Of a DNA stretch of 64,000 nt, positions 40,757 through 49,195 are shown piece after piece; the first letter of the stretch is position 1, and each line of letters starts with the position of its first letter. The notes under the pieces are model-generated. The model had not been told where the DNA came from and searched no databases. It worked only from the letters and a program-made list of their open reading frames with translations. Position numbers and translations under genes: made by a program. Origin of the DNA: JBBQNY01 sp038255255. GTDB lineage: Bacteria > Pseudomonadota > Gammaproteobacteria > Xanthomonadales > Ahniellaceae. The DNA lies in assembly GCA_038255255.1 (NCBI GenBank), contig JBBSLL010000002.1, positions 1 to 64,000 of the forward strand, given 5' to 3'.

Positions 40757-42865
40757 ATGACCCTGCGACCGATCCCCTTTGCGCTTGCCACCGTGGGCCT
40801 GCTGCTGTCGGCGGGCTGCGCCCAGCGCGCCGCGCGCGATGATGCGATGTCCGCCAACTCCGCGAAGGACGCGCCGGTTGCGGTCGCCGCCCCCGCCGCG
40901 CCGCCCAAGCTCATCTCGCGCAGCGAACTGTTCGGCAATCCCGAGCGGGCGAACCTGCAGATCAGTCCGGACGGCCAGTATCTGTCCTGGCTCGCACCGG
41001 TGGAAGGCGTGCTCAACGTGTTCGTGGCGCCCGCCGGGGACGTGTCGAAGGCCCGGGCCGTGACGCAGGATCGCGCGCGCGGCATCCGCCAGTATTTCTG
41101 GAGCTACAAGCCCGGAGTGCTCCTGTACCTGCGTGACACCGGCGGCGACGAAGACTTCCACGCCTGGTCCGTGGACGTCGCTTCGGGCACCGCGCGCGAC
41201 TTGACGCCTTTCCCCAAGACGCGCGCCTTCATCGGCGGCGTGTCGCACCTCGAGCCCGATTCGATCCTTATCGGCATGAACGATCGCGCCGCGGAATGGC
41301 ACGATCTCTATCGCGTCGACCTCGGGACCGGCAAGCGCACGCTCGTCGAAAAGAACGACCAGAAGATCGCCGGCTACATCGCCGATGCCCGCTACAAGGT
41401 GCGCATGGCTCAGAAGAGCCGTGACGACGGCGGCGCGGACCTGCTCGCGCCGGATGGCCGCGGCGGCTGGAAGAAAGTCGACACCATCCCGTTCGAGGAT
41501 TCGTTGACGACCGAGCCCGGCAGCTACACCACCGACGGCAGGACGATGTATTTCGTCGATTCGCGCGAGCGCAACACCGCAGCCCTGTACGCAGTGGACG
41601 CGGAAAGCGGCGAGCGCAAGCTGGTGTTCGAGGACCCGCGCGTCGATGTCGGCAGGACCCTGACCGATCCGCGCACCGGCATCGTGCAGGCGGTCTCGAC
41701 CGACTACCTGACCGAGGACTGGCAGGTGCTCGATCCGGCGATCAAGGACGACCTGGCGCGCCTCGATGCCATCGGTCCCGGCGTCATCAGCGTCCCCTCG
41801 CGCACGCTCGACGACAAGACCTGGATCGTCCTCTACTCCGCGGCGGAAAAACCGGGCACGTACTACCGCTACGACCGCGCTTCGGGCGAACTGACGCAAC
41901 TCTTCGACGTGCGCCCTGCACTGTCGGACGAGACGCTGGTGCCGATGTGGCCGCTCGAGCTCAAGTCGCGCGACGGACTGACCCTGGTCAGCTACCTCAC
42001 CCTGCCTGCCAACGCCGACACCAACAACGACGGCAAGGCAGACCGGCCCGTGCCGCTGGTGCTCAACCCGCACGGTGGACCTTGGGCGCGCAACAACTAC
42101 GGCTACAGCAGCGCGGCGCAGTGGCTGGCCAACCGAGGCTATGCCGTGATGACCGTCAATTTCCGCGGCTCGACCGGCTTCGGCAAGGACTTCATCAACA
42201 AGTCCGATGGCGAGTGGGCCGGCAAGATGCACGACGACCTGATCGATGCGGTGGACTGGGCAGTCGAATCCGGCGTGACCACGGCGGACCAGGTCGCGAT
42301 CATGGGCGGCAGCTATGGCGGTTACGCCACGCTGGTCGGACTGACGTTCACGCCCGAGACCTTCAAGTGCGGCGTGGACATCGTCGGCCCCTCGAACCTC
42401 AACACGCTGCTCAGCACCATTCCGCCGTACTGGGCGAGTTTCTTCGAGCAGTTTGCCAAGCGCGTCGGCGATCCACGCACGGAGGACGGCAAGAAAATGC
42501 TGGCCGAGCGTTCGCCGCTGACCCGCGTCGATGCGATCAAGCGGCCGTTGCTGATCGGCCAGGGCGCCAACGACCCGCGCGTCAAGCAGGACGAGTCCGA
42601 CCAGATCGTCAAGGCGATGCAGGCCAAGAACATTCCCGTTACCTACGTGCTGTTCCCCGACGAGGGCCACGGCTTCGCGCGCCCGGAAAACAGCAAGGCC
42701 TTCAACGCCGTGACCGAGGCGTTTCTCGCGGAGTGCCTCGGCGGTCGCTTCGAGCCCATCGGCGCCGACTTCGCGGCATCGAGCATCGGCGTGCCGGCTG
42801 GCGCCGAGCACGTGCCGGGCCTTGCCGCGGCGCTATCCTCGCACCAGGCAACCATCCGCAAGTAG
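40757..42865 (+). CDS. S9 family (prolyl oligopeptidase type) peptidase lipoprotein
   Basis: A 702-residue exported peptidase. The lipoprotein signal ends LLLSAGC (about residue 22). A beta-propeller region (about 60-400) precedes an alpha/beta hydrolase domain with the catalytic triad: serine in IMGGSYGGYATLVG (about residue 519), aspartate in GANDPRVKQDESDQIV (about 605) and histidine in PDEGHGFARPEN (about 637). Such enzymes trim oligopeptides in the periplasm for nutrition. ATG 40757 is preceded by CGAGGAAG. A stem-loop 24 bp after the stop (42889-42928) may end the transcript. Confidence 0.92.
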   Translation: MTLRPIPFALATVGLLLSAGCAQRAARDDAMSANSAKDAPVAVAAPAAPPKLISRSELFGNPERANLQISPDGQYLSWLAPVEGVLNVFVAPAGDVSKARAVTQDRARGIRQYFWSYKPGVLLYLRDTGGDEDFHAWSVDVASGTARDLTPFPKTRAFIGGVSHLEPDSILIGMNDRAAEWHDLYRVDLGTGKRTLVEKNDQKIAGYIADARYKVRMAQKSRDDGGADLLAPDGRGGWKKVDTIPFEDSLTTEPGSYTTDGRTMYFVDSRERNTAALYAVDAESGERKLVFEDPRVDVGRTLTDPRTGIVQAVSTDYLTEDWQVLDPAIKDDLARLDAIGPGVISVPSRTLDDKTWIVLYSAAEKPGTYYRYDRASGELTQLFDVRPALSDETLVPMWPLELKSRDGLTLVSYLTLPANADTNNDGKADRPVPLVLNPHGGPWARNNYGYSSAAQWLANRGYAVMTVNFRGSTGFGKDFINKSDGEWAGKMHDDLIDAVDWAVESGVTTADQVAIMGGSYGGYATLVGLTFTPETFKCGVDIVGPSNLNTLLSTIPPYWASFFEQFAKRVGDPRTEDGKKMLAERSPLTRVDAIKRPLLIGQGANDPRVKQDESDQIVKAMQAKNIPVTYVLFPDEGHGFARPENSKAFNAVTEAFLAECLGGRFEPIGADFAASSIGVPAGAEHVPGLAAALSSHQATIRK

Positions 42866-42888
42866 GCACGCCTTCGGGCCAGAGCCGG

Positions 42889-42928
42889 CTGCTCATCGTG
42901 ACGAGGTTCCCATCGTCGCGATGAGCAG
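42889..42928 (+). repeat. Interrupted stem-loop after the S9 peptidase gene
   Basis: CTGCTCATCG (42889-42898) pairs with CGATGAGCAG (42919-42928); inside, GACGA pairs with TCGTC. There is no T-tract, so it is a possible transcript-end or stability element rather than a classic terminator. Confidence 0.55.
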
Positions 42929-43068
42929 GTGGGCACGGTGGCGGTGCTTTCGGACCGCCTGTCGGTGCGACCCCGCCAGTCACGCGGTCGGAGTACATTG
43001 ATCGCGGAACTGGGAGAGTCGGGAGGACGGGGCAAGAGGCCCGCGCAAGCGGGCCGTCGCCGGCAGGC

Positions 43069-44946
43069 ATGAACGCCAGATTGAGCGAAACCGCGGGGCA
43101 ACGCAGCGAACGCTACACGCGCGCGCTGACCGCGTTGACGCGAGCGATCTGGCACGACGACTGCACGCTCGAAGCGGCGCTGGGCAAAATCTGCGAATCG
43201 GCCGCAAAGGCGCTCGATGTCTCGCGCGTCAACGTCTGGCGCCTCGATGCCGACGACAGGAAGCTCGCGTGCCTGCACTCGTATGAAGCCGATTCGGAAC
43301 AGCACGTGCCAGCCGAGTCGCTGGAGACGCTGGAGCTGGACGGCACCTATTCGGCAAGCCTCGAACAGGTGCGCGTGGTCGACTCCACGGATGTCAAAAC
43401 CGACCCGGTCACGTCCGACCGGGGCCTGGCGAGCTATTTCCGGCGACACGCGATCCGCTCGGTGGTCGACGCACCGGTGCGCATCGAGGGCAGGTTGTTC
43501 GGCGTCATCTGCCACGAGCAGACCCGGTTCGCGCGTGAATGGGCAGCAGAGGAGTTGACCTTCGCCGCGAGCATGGGCGACTTCATCGCGATGGCGATGG
43601 AAATCCAGCGTCGCCGCGAGGCCGAACACCAGCTCGAGCATCTCCGCCTGCACGATTCGGGCACGGATCTGCCCAACCGGCAGTATTTCCTCGAGATGGT
43701 CCAGATGCGCCTGCGCGCGCCGCGCGCGGCCGAACATGTCGCCACGGTCGTGCACGTGCGCATCGAGATGCCGTACGCCACCACCCAGTCGAGCGATGGC
43801 CCGACTGCCGAAGATGCCATGGCCGCCGTGGCCGACATCCTGCGGCAGCGCGTCGGTGCGGAATGCTCCATCGCACGCGTGCGCAGCAACGGCTTTGCGC
43901 TGCTGCCGCAACGGCACAGCACCGAGCACGAGATCACCGAGTTCGCCCGACGTTGCGTCGAAGTCGTGCGCAGCATGTCGCCGTGGCGTGAAGTGGAAGT
44001 AGGCGCCGCGGTCGGCGTGGTGTTCGTCAGCGAAAGCGACGCGAGCGATGCACGCGGGTTGATGCGGCGCGCCGAGCAGGCTGCGGACCACGCAGCATTG
44101 CGCGGTCGCGACCAGCTCGAGGTCTTCGACCTCGAGCACCACCGTGGCCTCGTTGAGCGGCTGCACCTCGAACAGGCGATGCGCGATGCCCTCGCCAACG
44201 ACGAATTCGAAGTGCACTACCAGCTCGAAGTGTGCAGCCTCGATGGTCGATGGGGTGCGGCGGAGGCGCTGCTGCGCTGGCGGCGCGACGGCCGCGTGTG
44301 CGCCGCCAGCGAATTCATCACCGTCGCGGAAGGGTCCTCGCTGATCCTGGCTCTGGGGCGATGGGTACTGGCGCGTGCCTGTCGCGATGCGGTGCTCTGG
44401 CCGCCCGACGTGAATGGCGATCCGCTGACCCTGCGCGTGAATCTTTCCGCGCGGCAACTCGAGGACCCCAGCCTCGTCGCGAAAGTCGCCGAATCGCTCG
44501 AGCGAGCCGGGCTGCCGCCGTCCCGGCTGTGCCTCGAGATCACCGAAACCACGCTGATGCGCGAGGGCATCGATGTCATCAAGGTGCTGCACGAGCTCAA
44601 GGCGCTCGGCGTGATGCTGGCGATCGACGATTTCGGCACCGGGTACTCATCGCTGTCGTACCTCAAGTCCTTCCCGGTCGACGTACTCAAGATCGACCGC
44701 AGCTTCGTCGCAGGTTTGCCGGGCGATCGCATGGATGCGGCAATCGTGGCGGCGGTGGCGACGCTCGCGCATGCGATCGGCATCGAGGTGGTGGGCGAGG
44801 GCGTGGAGAACCTGGCGCAGCAGGACGCGCTCGCCAAGCTCGGCGTCTACCGCGTGCAGGGCTGGCTGTATGCGAAGGCGCTGCCACAGGACGAGTTCCT
44901 TGCACTCGTCGCGAAGCCTCCGGTGGCGGTGCCAGTCGAGGGCTGA
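43069..44946 (+). CDS. GAF - degenerate GGDEF - EAL protein (c-di-GMP phosphodiesterase)
   Basis: A 625-residue cytoplasmic protein. An N-terminal GAF domain (about 20-180, SVVDAPVRIEGRLFGVICHE) senses a small ligand or redox state. The central GGDEF-like domain (about 190-355) has lost the GGDEF motif (RVRSNGFALLPQ lies at that place), so it should not make c-di-GMP. The EAL domain (about 365-620) keeps the catalytic residues: AEALLRW, RVNLSARQL, CLEITETTLM, AIDDFGTGYSSLSYLK and EVVGEGVEN. It should degrade cyclic di-GMP and thereby favour motility over biofilm. ATG 43069 follows a small GC hairpin (43038-43055). Confidence 0.9.
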   Translation: MNARLSETAGQRSERYTRALTALTRAIWHDDCTLEAALGKICESAAKALDVSRVNVWRLDADDRKLACLHSYEADSEQHVPAESLETLELDGTYSASLEQVRVVDSTDVKTDPVTSDRGLASYFRRHAIRSVVDAPVRIEGRLFGVICHEQTRFAREWAAEELTFAASMGDFIAMAMEIQRRREAEHQLEHLRLHDSGTDLPNRQYFLEMVQMRLRAPRAAEHVATVVHVRIEMPYATTQSSDGPTAEDAMAAVADILRQRVGAECSIARVRSNGFALLPQRHSTEHEITEFARRCVEVVRSMSPWREVEVGAAVGVVFVSESDASDARGLMRRAEQAADHAALRGRDQLEVFDLEHHRGLVERLHLEQAMRDALANDEFEVHYQLEVCSLDGRWGAAEALLRWRRDGRVCAASEFITVAEGSSLILALGRWVLARACRDAVLWPPDVNGDPLTLRVNLSARQLEDPSLVAKVAESLERAGLPPSRLCLEITETTLMREGIDVIKVLHELKALGVMLAIDDFGTGYSSLSYLKSFPVDVLKIDRSFVAGLPGDRMDAAIVAAVATLAHAIGIEVVGEGVENLAQQDALAKLGVYRVQGWLYAKALPQDEFLALVAKPPVAVPVEG

Positions 44947-44981
44947 GCCCACCGCAGCCAGAGTCCGGAAATCCGACTTTC

Positions 44982-45004
44982 GTAGAGCCGAGCTGTGCTC
45001 GGCT
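44982..45004 (+). repeat. GTAG-type REP
   Basis: GTAG followed by AGCCGAGC-TGT-GCTCGGCT, a perfect 8-bp stem with a 3-nt loop. GTAG-headed stem-loops are the known SMAG-type REPs of Stenotrophomonas and relatives, mobilised by RAYT (TnpA-REP) transposases. Two more copies are at 49099-49165. Confidence 0.85.
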
Positions 45005-45115
45005 GGACCTGCGCATCGCAGCAGTGGACCATGGTTCCGCTCGACAGGAGCCGCCTTTTCGCATACGAACCACACACGGCTCGGCTATTGTCGCGGCCTG
45101 TCGCAGGAGAAAGAC

Positions 45116-46822
45116 ATGCGCGCATCTCTTCCATTGATTCTTCTCGCGTTGTCGTGCAGCACCCAGCTGCTCGCCGCCGATCGCATCACCGGGCACGCCT
45201 TTGCGACGCGCAGTGAGGTCTACGCGCCGCACGCGATCGCGGCCACGTCGCACCCGCTGGCGACGCAGATCGCGCTCGACACGATGCGTGCGGGTGGCAG
45301 CGCGGTCGACGCCGCGATCGCCGCCAACGCCGCGCTCGGGCTCATGGAGCCGACCGGCAATGGACTGGGCGGGGATCTCTTCGCCATCGTGTGGGATCCG
45401 AAGACGAAGAAGCTGCACGGCTACAACGGCTCCGGCCGCTCACCGAAGTCGTTGACGCTCGCCGAGTTCGAGCGCCGCGGGCTCACCGATATTCCCCCGC
45501 ACGGCCCGCTGCCGGTCACGGTGCCCGGCGCAGTCGATGGCTGGTTTGCGCTGCACGGGAAATTCGGCAAGCGCACGATGGCGCAGAATCTCGCGCCGAC
45601 CATCCTCTACGCGCGCGAAGGCCATCCGGTCGCCGAGACCATCGCGCATTACTGGGCGCTGTCGGTGCCGCGCCTGTCGAAGTGGCCGGGCTTCACCGAG
45701 CAGTTCACCATCGACGGCAAGGCGCCGCGCCGCGGCGAAACCTGGCGCAACCCATATCTCGCCAACACGCTCGACAAGATTTCGCGCGGCGGCCGCGACG
45801 CGTTCTACAAGGGCGACATCGCGCGCACCATCGGCGATTACTTCAAGGCCAACGATGGATTTCTCGCCTATGAGGATTTCGCGTCACACAAGGGCGAATG
45901 GGTGGAGCCGGTCAGCACCAATTACCGCGGCTACGACGTCTGGGAACTGCCACCCAATGGCCAGGGCATCGCGGCGCTGCAGATCCTCAACCTGCTCGAG
46001 CCGTACGACCTCAAGAAGTACGGGTTCGGGTCGCCCGAGCACGTGCACTTGTTCGTCGAGGCCAAGAAGCTCGCCTTCGCCGACCGCGCGCGCTGGTATG
46101 CCGATCCCGCCTTCAGCAGGAAGTCCCCCGTCGCGCGCCTGATCTCGAAGGACTACGCGCGCTCGCGCGGCAAGCTCATCTCGCTCGATCGCGCCGCGCG
46201 CGAAGCGCAACCCGCGACGCCGGAGGAGCTCGACGACGGCGACACGATCTACCTCACCACCGCCGACGCCGACGGCATGATGGTGTCGCTGATCCAGTCG
46301 AACTATCGCGGCATGGGCTCGGGCATGACGCCGCCCGGGCTCGGCTTCATCCTGCAGGATCGCGGCGAGCAGTTCGTGCTCAAGGCCGGGCATCCCAATT
46401 CCTTCGAGCCGGGCAAGCGGCCGTTCCACACCATCATTCCGGCTTTCGTGACGAAGGACGGCAAGCCCTGGCTGTCGTTCGGCGTGATGGGTGGCGCGAT
46501 GCAGCCGCAGGCGCACGCACAGATCATGATCAACCTCGTCGACTTCGGCATGAACCTGCAGGAAGCCGGCGACGCGCCGCGCATCCAGCACGACGGCTCC
46601 ACCGAGCCCGCGGGGCAAGGCACCGTCATGAGCGACGGCGGCGAAGTCGATCTCGAGACCGGATTTCCGTACGCGACGATCCGCGAACTCATGGAACGCG
46701 GCCACTCGGTGCGCTTCGCTAACGGCCCCTACGGCGGCTACCAGGCCATCATGGCCAACGCGCACGGCGGCTGGATCGGCGCCAGCGAATCGCGCAAGGA
46801 CGGCCACGCCGCGGGGTATTGA
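45116..46822 (+). CDS. Gamma-glutamyltransferase family protein
   Basis: A 568-residue exported Ntn-hydrolase. The signal peptide (LPLILLALSCSTQLLAA) is followed by the GGT core: GGSAVDAAIAANAALGLMEP and TGNGLGGDLFAIVWD near the start, the self-cleavage and nucleophile region DDGDTIYLTTADADGMMVSL (candidate threonine in GDTIY), and the substrate loop GMGSGMTPPGLGFIL. GGTs cleave glutathione and other gamma-glutamyl compounds in the periplasm. This subgroup is closer to YwrD-like enzymes than to E. coli Ggt. ATG 45116 has CAGGAGAAAG upstream. Confidence 0.9.
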   Translation: MRASLPLILLALSCSTQLLAADRITGHAFATRSEVYAPHAIAATSHPLATQIALDTMRAGGSAVDAAIAANAALGLMEPTGNGLGGDLFAIVWDPKTKKLHGYNGSGRSPKSLTLAEFERRGLTDIPPHGPLPVTVPGAVDGWFALHGKFGKRTMAQNLAPTILYAREGHPVAETIAHYWALSVPRLSKWPGFTEQFTIDGKAPRRGETWRNPYLANTLDKISRGGRDAFYKGDIARTIGDYFKANDGFLAYEDFASHKGEWVEPVSTNYRGYDVWELPPNGQGIAALQILNLLEPYDLKKYGFGSPEHVHLFVEAKKLAFADRARWYADPAFSRKSPVARLISKDYARSRGKLISLDRAAREAQPATPEELDDGDTIYLTTADADGMMVSLIQSNYRGMGSGMTPPGLGFILQDRGEQFVLKAGHPNSFEPGKRPFHTIIPAFVTKDGKPWLSFGVMGGAMQPQAHAQIMINLVDFGMNLQEAGDAPRIQHDGSTEPAGQGTVMSDGGEVDLETGFPYATIRELMERGHSVRFANGPYGGYQAIMANAHGGWIGASESRKDGHAAGY

Positions 46823-48354
46823 ATCCGGAGCGGCAGGAGCACTCCCCGCCTGGCGTGCCGCCAGGTTCGGCGGGTCGATCGACTGAAGACGTGAGACGTG
46901 TGCGTCTTGGAGGAGCGTTGCTGCTGGTGCTGGCAGCGATAGCCATGTGGGCATGGTTGGCCCGCGAGCGATCCGGTGCGGTAGAGAACGGGGTCGCGAA
47001 CTCCGTGTCCACCCGAGCGGCCATGGAACTCCGAACTTCGCCGTCCTTGCGGGGCTCCCCTGCGAGACCACCGGGATTGCCTGCCATCCCGTTCGCGGAG
47101 GCGACGCAACGCGCGAATGCGCCGAGCGCTGAATGCATCGCAGCGCGGGCCCGCGACGCCAGGGAAAGCGAGGCCCTGGTCGCAATGGCGCCCGCGCAGC
47201 GCGACGCGCATATCGAGGCGTCGGCCCGCGACGCCGTCGAGGAGGAGCAGTCCGCGATGCGCGCTGCGGATGCGTGCGAAGGGACAGCGGAATCCGACAC
47301 GCTCCAATGCCTGTTGTCAGCCGGGTTCAGCCGCGCCGCGGACGTCCTGCGGCTGTATCGCGACCACAAGGCCATCGAGCAGGCCCACCTGCGGCACGCC
47401 GAGCGGGTCGCGGGTCGCGGCGATGCGCGTTCCTTGCTCGCGGCAGCGCACATCCTGCCCTTCGCGGAAGCGGGTGCATGGAGCCGCGATGAAACCCTGC
47501 AACGCCGTCCCGACGCAATCGCTTGGATCGTGCGCGCGCAACGCATCGGCGCTGATGATGCGGTGGTCCAGTGGGGCGTCGCAACCTTTCGGGAATATGG
47601 CGGACGCACAACGGAAGCGCTCGAGCGTGCGCGTAGCGCAGCGGCACGCCGGCTGCTCGTGCTGGAGCCGGACAACGCGGCAGCACACCTGCTTCCGTCG
47701 GTCACGGAATCGCGGGATCCGCTGCCTATCGAGGGCTTCAAGCGACTGGCTGCAATGCCGCGTTACCGCACTTCCGGTCCCGAACTCGCAACTCTCCTGC
47801 TGGACTCGTTTCGCGACATGCCCGTGGAGCCCGCCTTTCGACGCGCTGCCATCCTGACGCCCAGCGAACACTTGACGGCCACGCACTGCGCCAGCGACCC
47901 CGAGATCATGCTGGCATCCCAACTTTCCGTTGCGCACCGAGTGGCGAACGCCGGCTCACTCGAACTGCTCACCGCAGTCCAGGGACCGTGTTCGGAGGGC
48001 GCCATGACCTCAAAGGGCTTCCCGCGTAGCGAATGCCTGACATTCGCCGCCCGCCTGCACGGGAATTCGCGGACCGTGCTGGAGCACAGCACCGCCACCG
48101 CGATGCTGCGTCGTTTGGCCACAACCGGTCTCGAAAGACTCCAGTGGCAAAAGGCGCACCGGCGACACCGCTGGCAGCTCGAAGAGTACGCGACGGCAGC
48201 GCTCCGCATGGACCCATATGCGCGGGCTCGCATCGAAGCCGCTGCGTGGAGATCAGGCGACGAGATGTCCGGCATCCGCGCGGTACTGGCCGAGGTCGGA
48301 GTGCCCCTCGAGCCACCCTCCGATTGGAGGCTTCCGGGCGAGCCCTCCGGATAG
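46819..48354 (+). CDS. Unknown membrane-anchored protein
   Basis: About 511 residues if it starts at TTG 46819, which overlaps the preceding stop (TTGA); GTG 46891 is an alternative just before a single membrane helix (LGGALLLVLAAIAMWAWLA). The remainder is alpha-helical and probably periplasmic, with six or more cysteines (for example DACEGTAESDTLQCLLSAGF and SEGAMTSKGFPRSECLTFAA). I do not recognise a domain. Its overlap with the gamma-glutamyltransferase gene suggests co-expression. The codon use resembles the neighbours, so it looks like a lineage-specific gene rather than a recent arrival. Confidence 0.6.
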   Translation: MNPERQEHSPPGVPPGSAGRSTEDVRRVRLGGALLLVLAAIAMWAWLARERSGAVENGVANSVSTRAAMELRTSPSLRGSPARPPGLPAIPFAEATQRANAPSAECIAARARDARESEALVAMAPAQRDAHIEASARDAVEEEQSAMRAADACEGTAESDTLQCLLSAGFSRAADVLRLYRDHKAIEQAHLRHAERVAGRGDARSLLAAAHILPFAEAGAWSRDETLQRRPDAIAWIVRAQRIGADDAVVQWGVATFREYGGRTTEALERARSAAARRLLVLEPDNAAAHLLPSVTESRDPLPIEGFKRLAAMPRYRTSGPELATLLLDSFRDMPVEPAFRRAAILTPSEHLTATHCASDPEIMLASQLSVAHRVANAGSLELLTAVQGPCSEGAMTSKGFPRSECLTFAARLHGNSRTVLEHSTATAMLRRLATTGLERLQWQKAHRRHRWQLEEYATAALRMDPYARARIEAAAWRSGDEMSGIRAVLAEVGVPLEPPSDWRLPGEPSG

Positions 48355-48435
48355 CGATGCAACGGATCCCGGCATGGGTTGTCGTGCGCCCGCCGGCGGC
48401 TTAGCCTCGCCCGTCCCGGACCTGCGGAGCGCACC

Positions 48436-49068
48436 GTGCTGACGATCCTGATAGCAAGCTCGAAGGGGGGCTGCGGCAAAACCACGCTGACGACCAATCT
48501 CGCGGCGGCGTATGCGCGGAACGGCGCCCAGGTCGTCATCGCCGACGCGGACCGGCAGCGCTCCTCGACGCGCTGGTGCGCCAAGCGCCCGGCCAACCTG
48601 CCGGGCGTGCTGCCGGTCGACGCGACGCGCAAGCGCTGGCGCGAAGACGTGCCGAACGATGCCAACGTGCTGCTGCTGGATGCACCAGCGGGCACGCGCG
48701 CGCGCGACCTCGACGACGTGCTCGATGCCGCGCATGCGGTGCTGGTGCCGGTAATGCCGTCGCAGATCGACCTCGAGGCGACCGCCGACTTCCTGGAAGA
48801 CCTGCGGGGCACCGGCCGCGTGCGCAAGGGCAAGCTCGCGGTCGGCATTGTCGGCAATCGCCTGCGGCCATGGACCAACAGTTCGCAGTCCGCGCTCGAC
48901 GCCATGCGCGAGCTGGGCCCGCCTGTCGTCGCGGAGATCCGCGATGCGCAGGGCTACGTGTTCCTGACAGGGCTCGGCAAGAGCATCTTCGATTACCAGT
49001 CGGAAGAGGTGCGCAAGCACCAGGCCGACTGGGTTCCGATGATCAAGTGGCTCAAGCAGCACGCCTGA
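48436..49068 (+). CDS. ParA-family ATPase
   Basis: A 210-residue member of the ParA/MinD family: the deviant Walker A ASSKGGCGKTTLTTNLAAAY near the N terminus, VVIADADRQRSS (A'-like) and VLLLDAPAGTRARDLDDVLD (Walker B region). No ParB gene or parS-like site is next to it, so it is an orphan ParA that may place a protein complex or appendage rather than segregate DNA. GTG 48436 is selected by GGAG upstream and by the family start; the frame is open to 48379. It is followed by an inverted pair of REPs and then convergent with the AAA ATPase gene. Confidence 0.85.
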   Translation: MLTILIASSKGGCGKTTLTTNLAAAYARNGAQVVIADADRQRSSTRWCAKRPANLPGVLPVDATRKRWREDVPNDANVLLLDAPAGTRARDLDDVLDAAHAVLVPVMPSQIDLEATADFLEDLRGTGRVRKGKLAVGIVGNRLRPWTNSSQSALDAMRELGPPVVAEIRDAQGYVFLTGLGKSIFDYQSEEVRKHQADWVPMIKWLKQHA

Positions 49069-49098
49069 GCGGACAGTGAGCCAGGCGAGTTCGCCGTT

Positions 49099-49165
49099 GT
49101 AGAGCCGAGCTGCGCTCGGCTTTCGCGCCCGAGAGCTAGTCCAGCGGAGCACAGCTCCGCTCTAC
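49099..49165. repeat. Inverted pair of GTAG-type REPs
   Basis: The first REP (49099-49121) is GTAG plus AGCCGAGC-TGC-GCTCGGCT. The second (49143-49165) is inverted and, read on the reverse strand, is GTAG plus AGCGGAGC-TGT-GCTCCGCT, so two base pairs of the stem are swapped as pairs. The two are separated by 21 bp between the convergent ParA and AAA genes. Such inverted doublets are the usual mobile form of these REPs. Confidence 0.87.
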
Positions 49166-49195
49166 AAAGGCATCGGCTCGCAGACATTCACCGGA

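Noticed and set aside
43038..43055. GC hairpin before the EAL gene as a possible c-di-GMP riboswitch
   Set aside because: GGCCCGC-GCAA-GCGGGCC is a single short hairpin; none of the GEMM motif's conserved bases or second helix are visible.
48436..49068. ParA as part of a partition or plasmid region
   Set aside because: There is no parB, rep gene or parS-like repeat nearby, and the surroundings are ordinary chromosomal genes.
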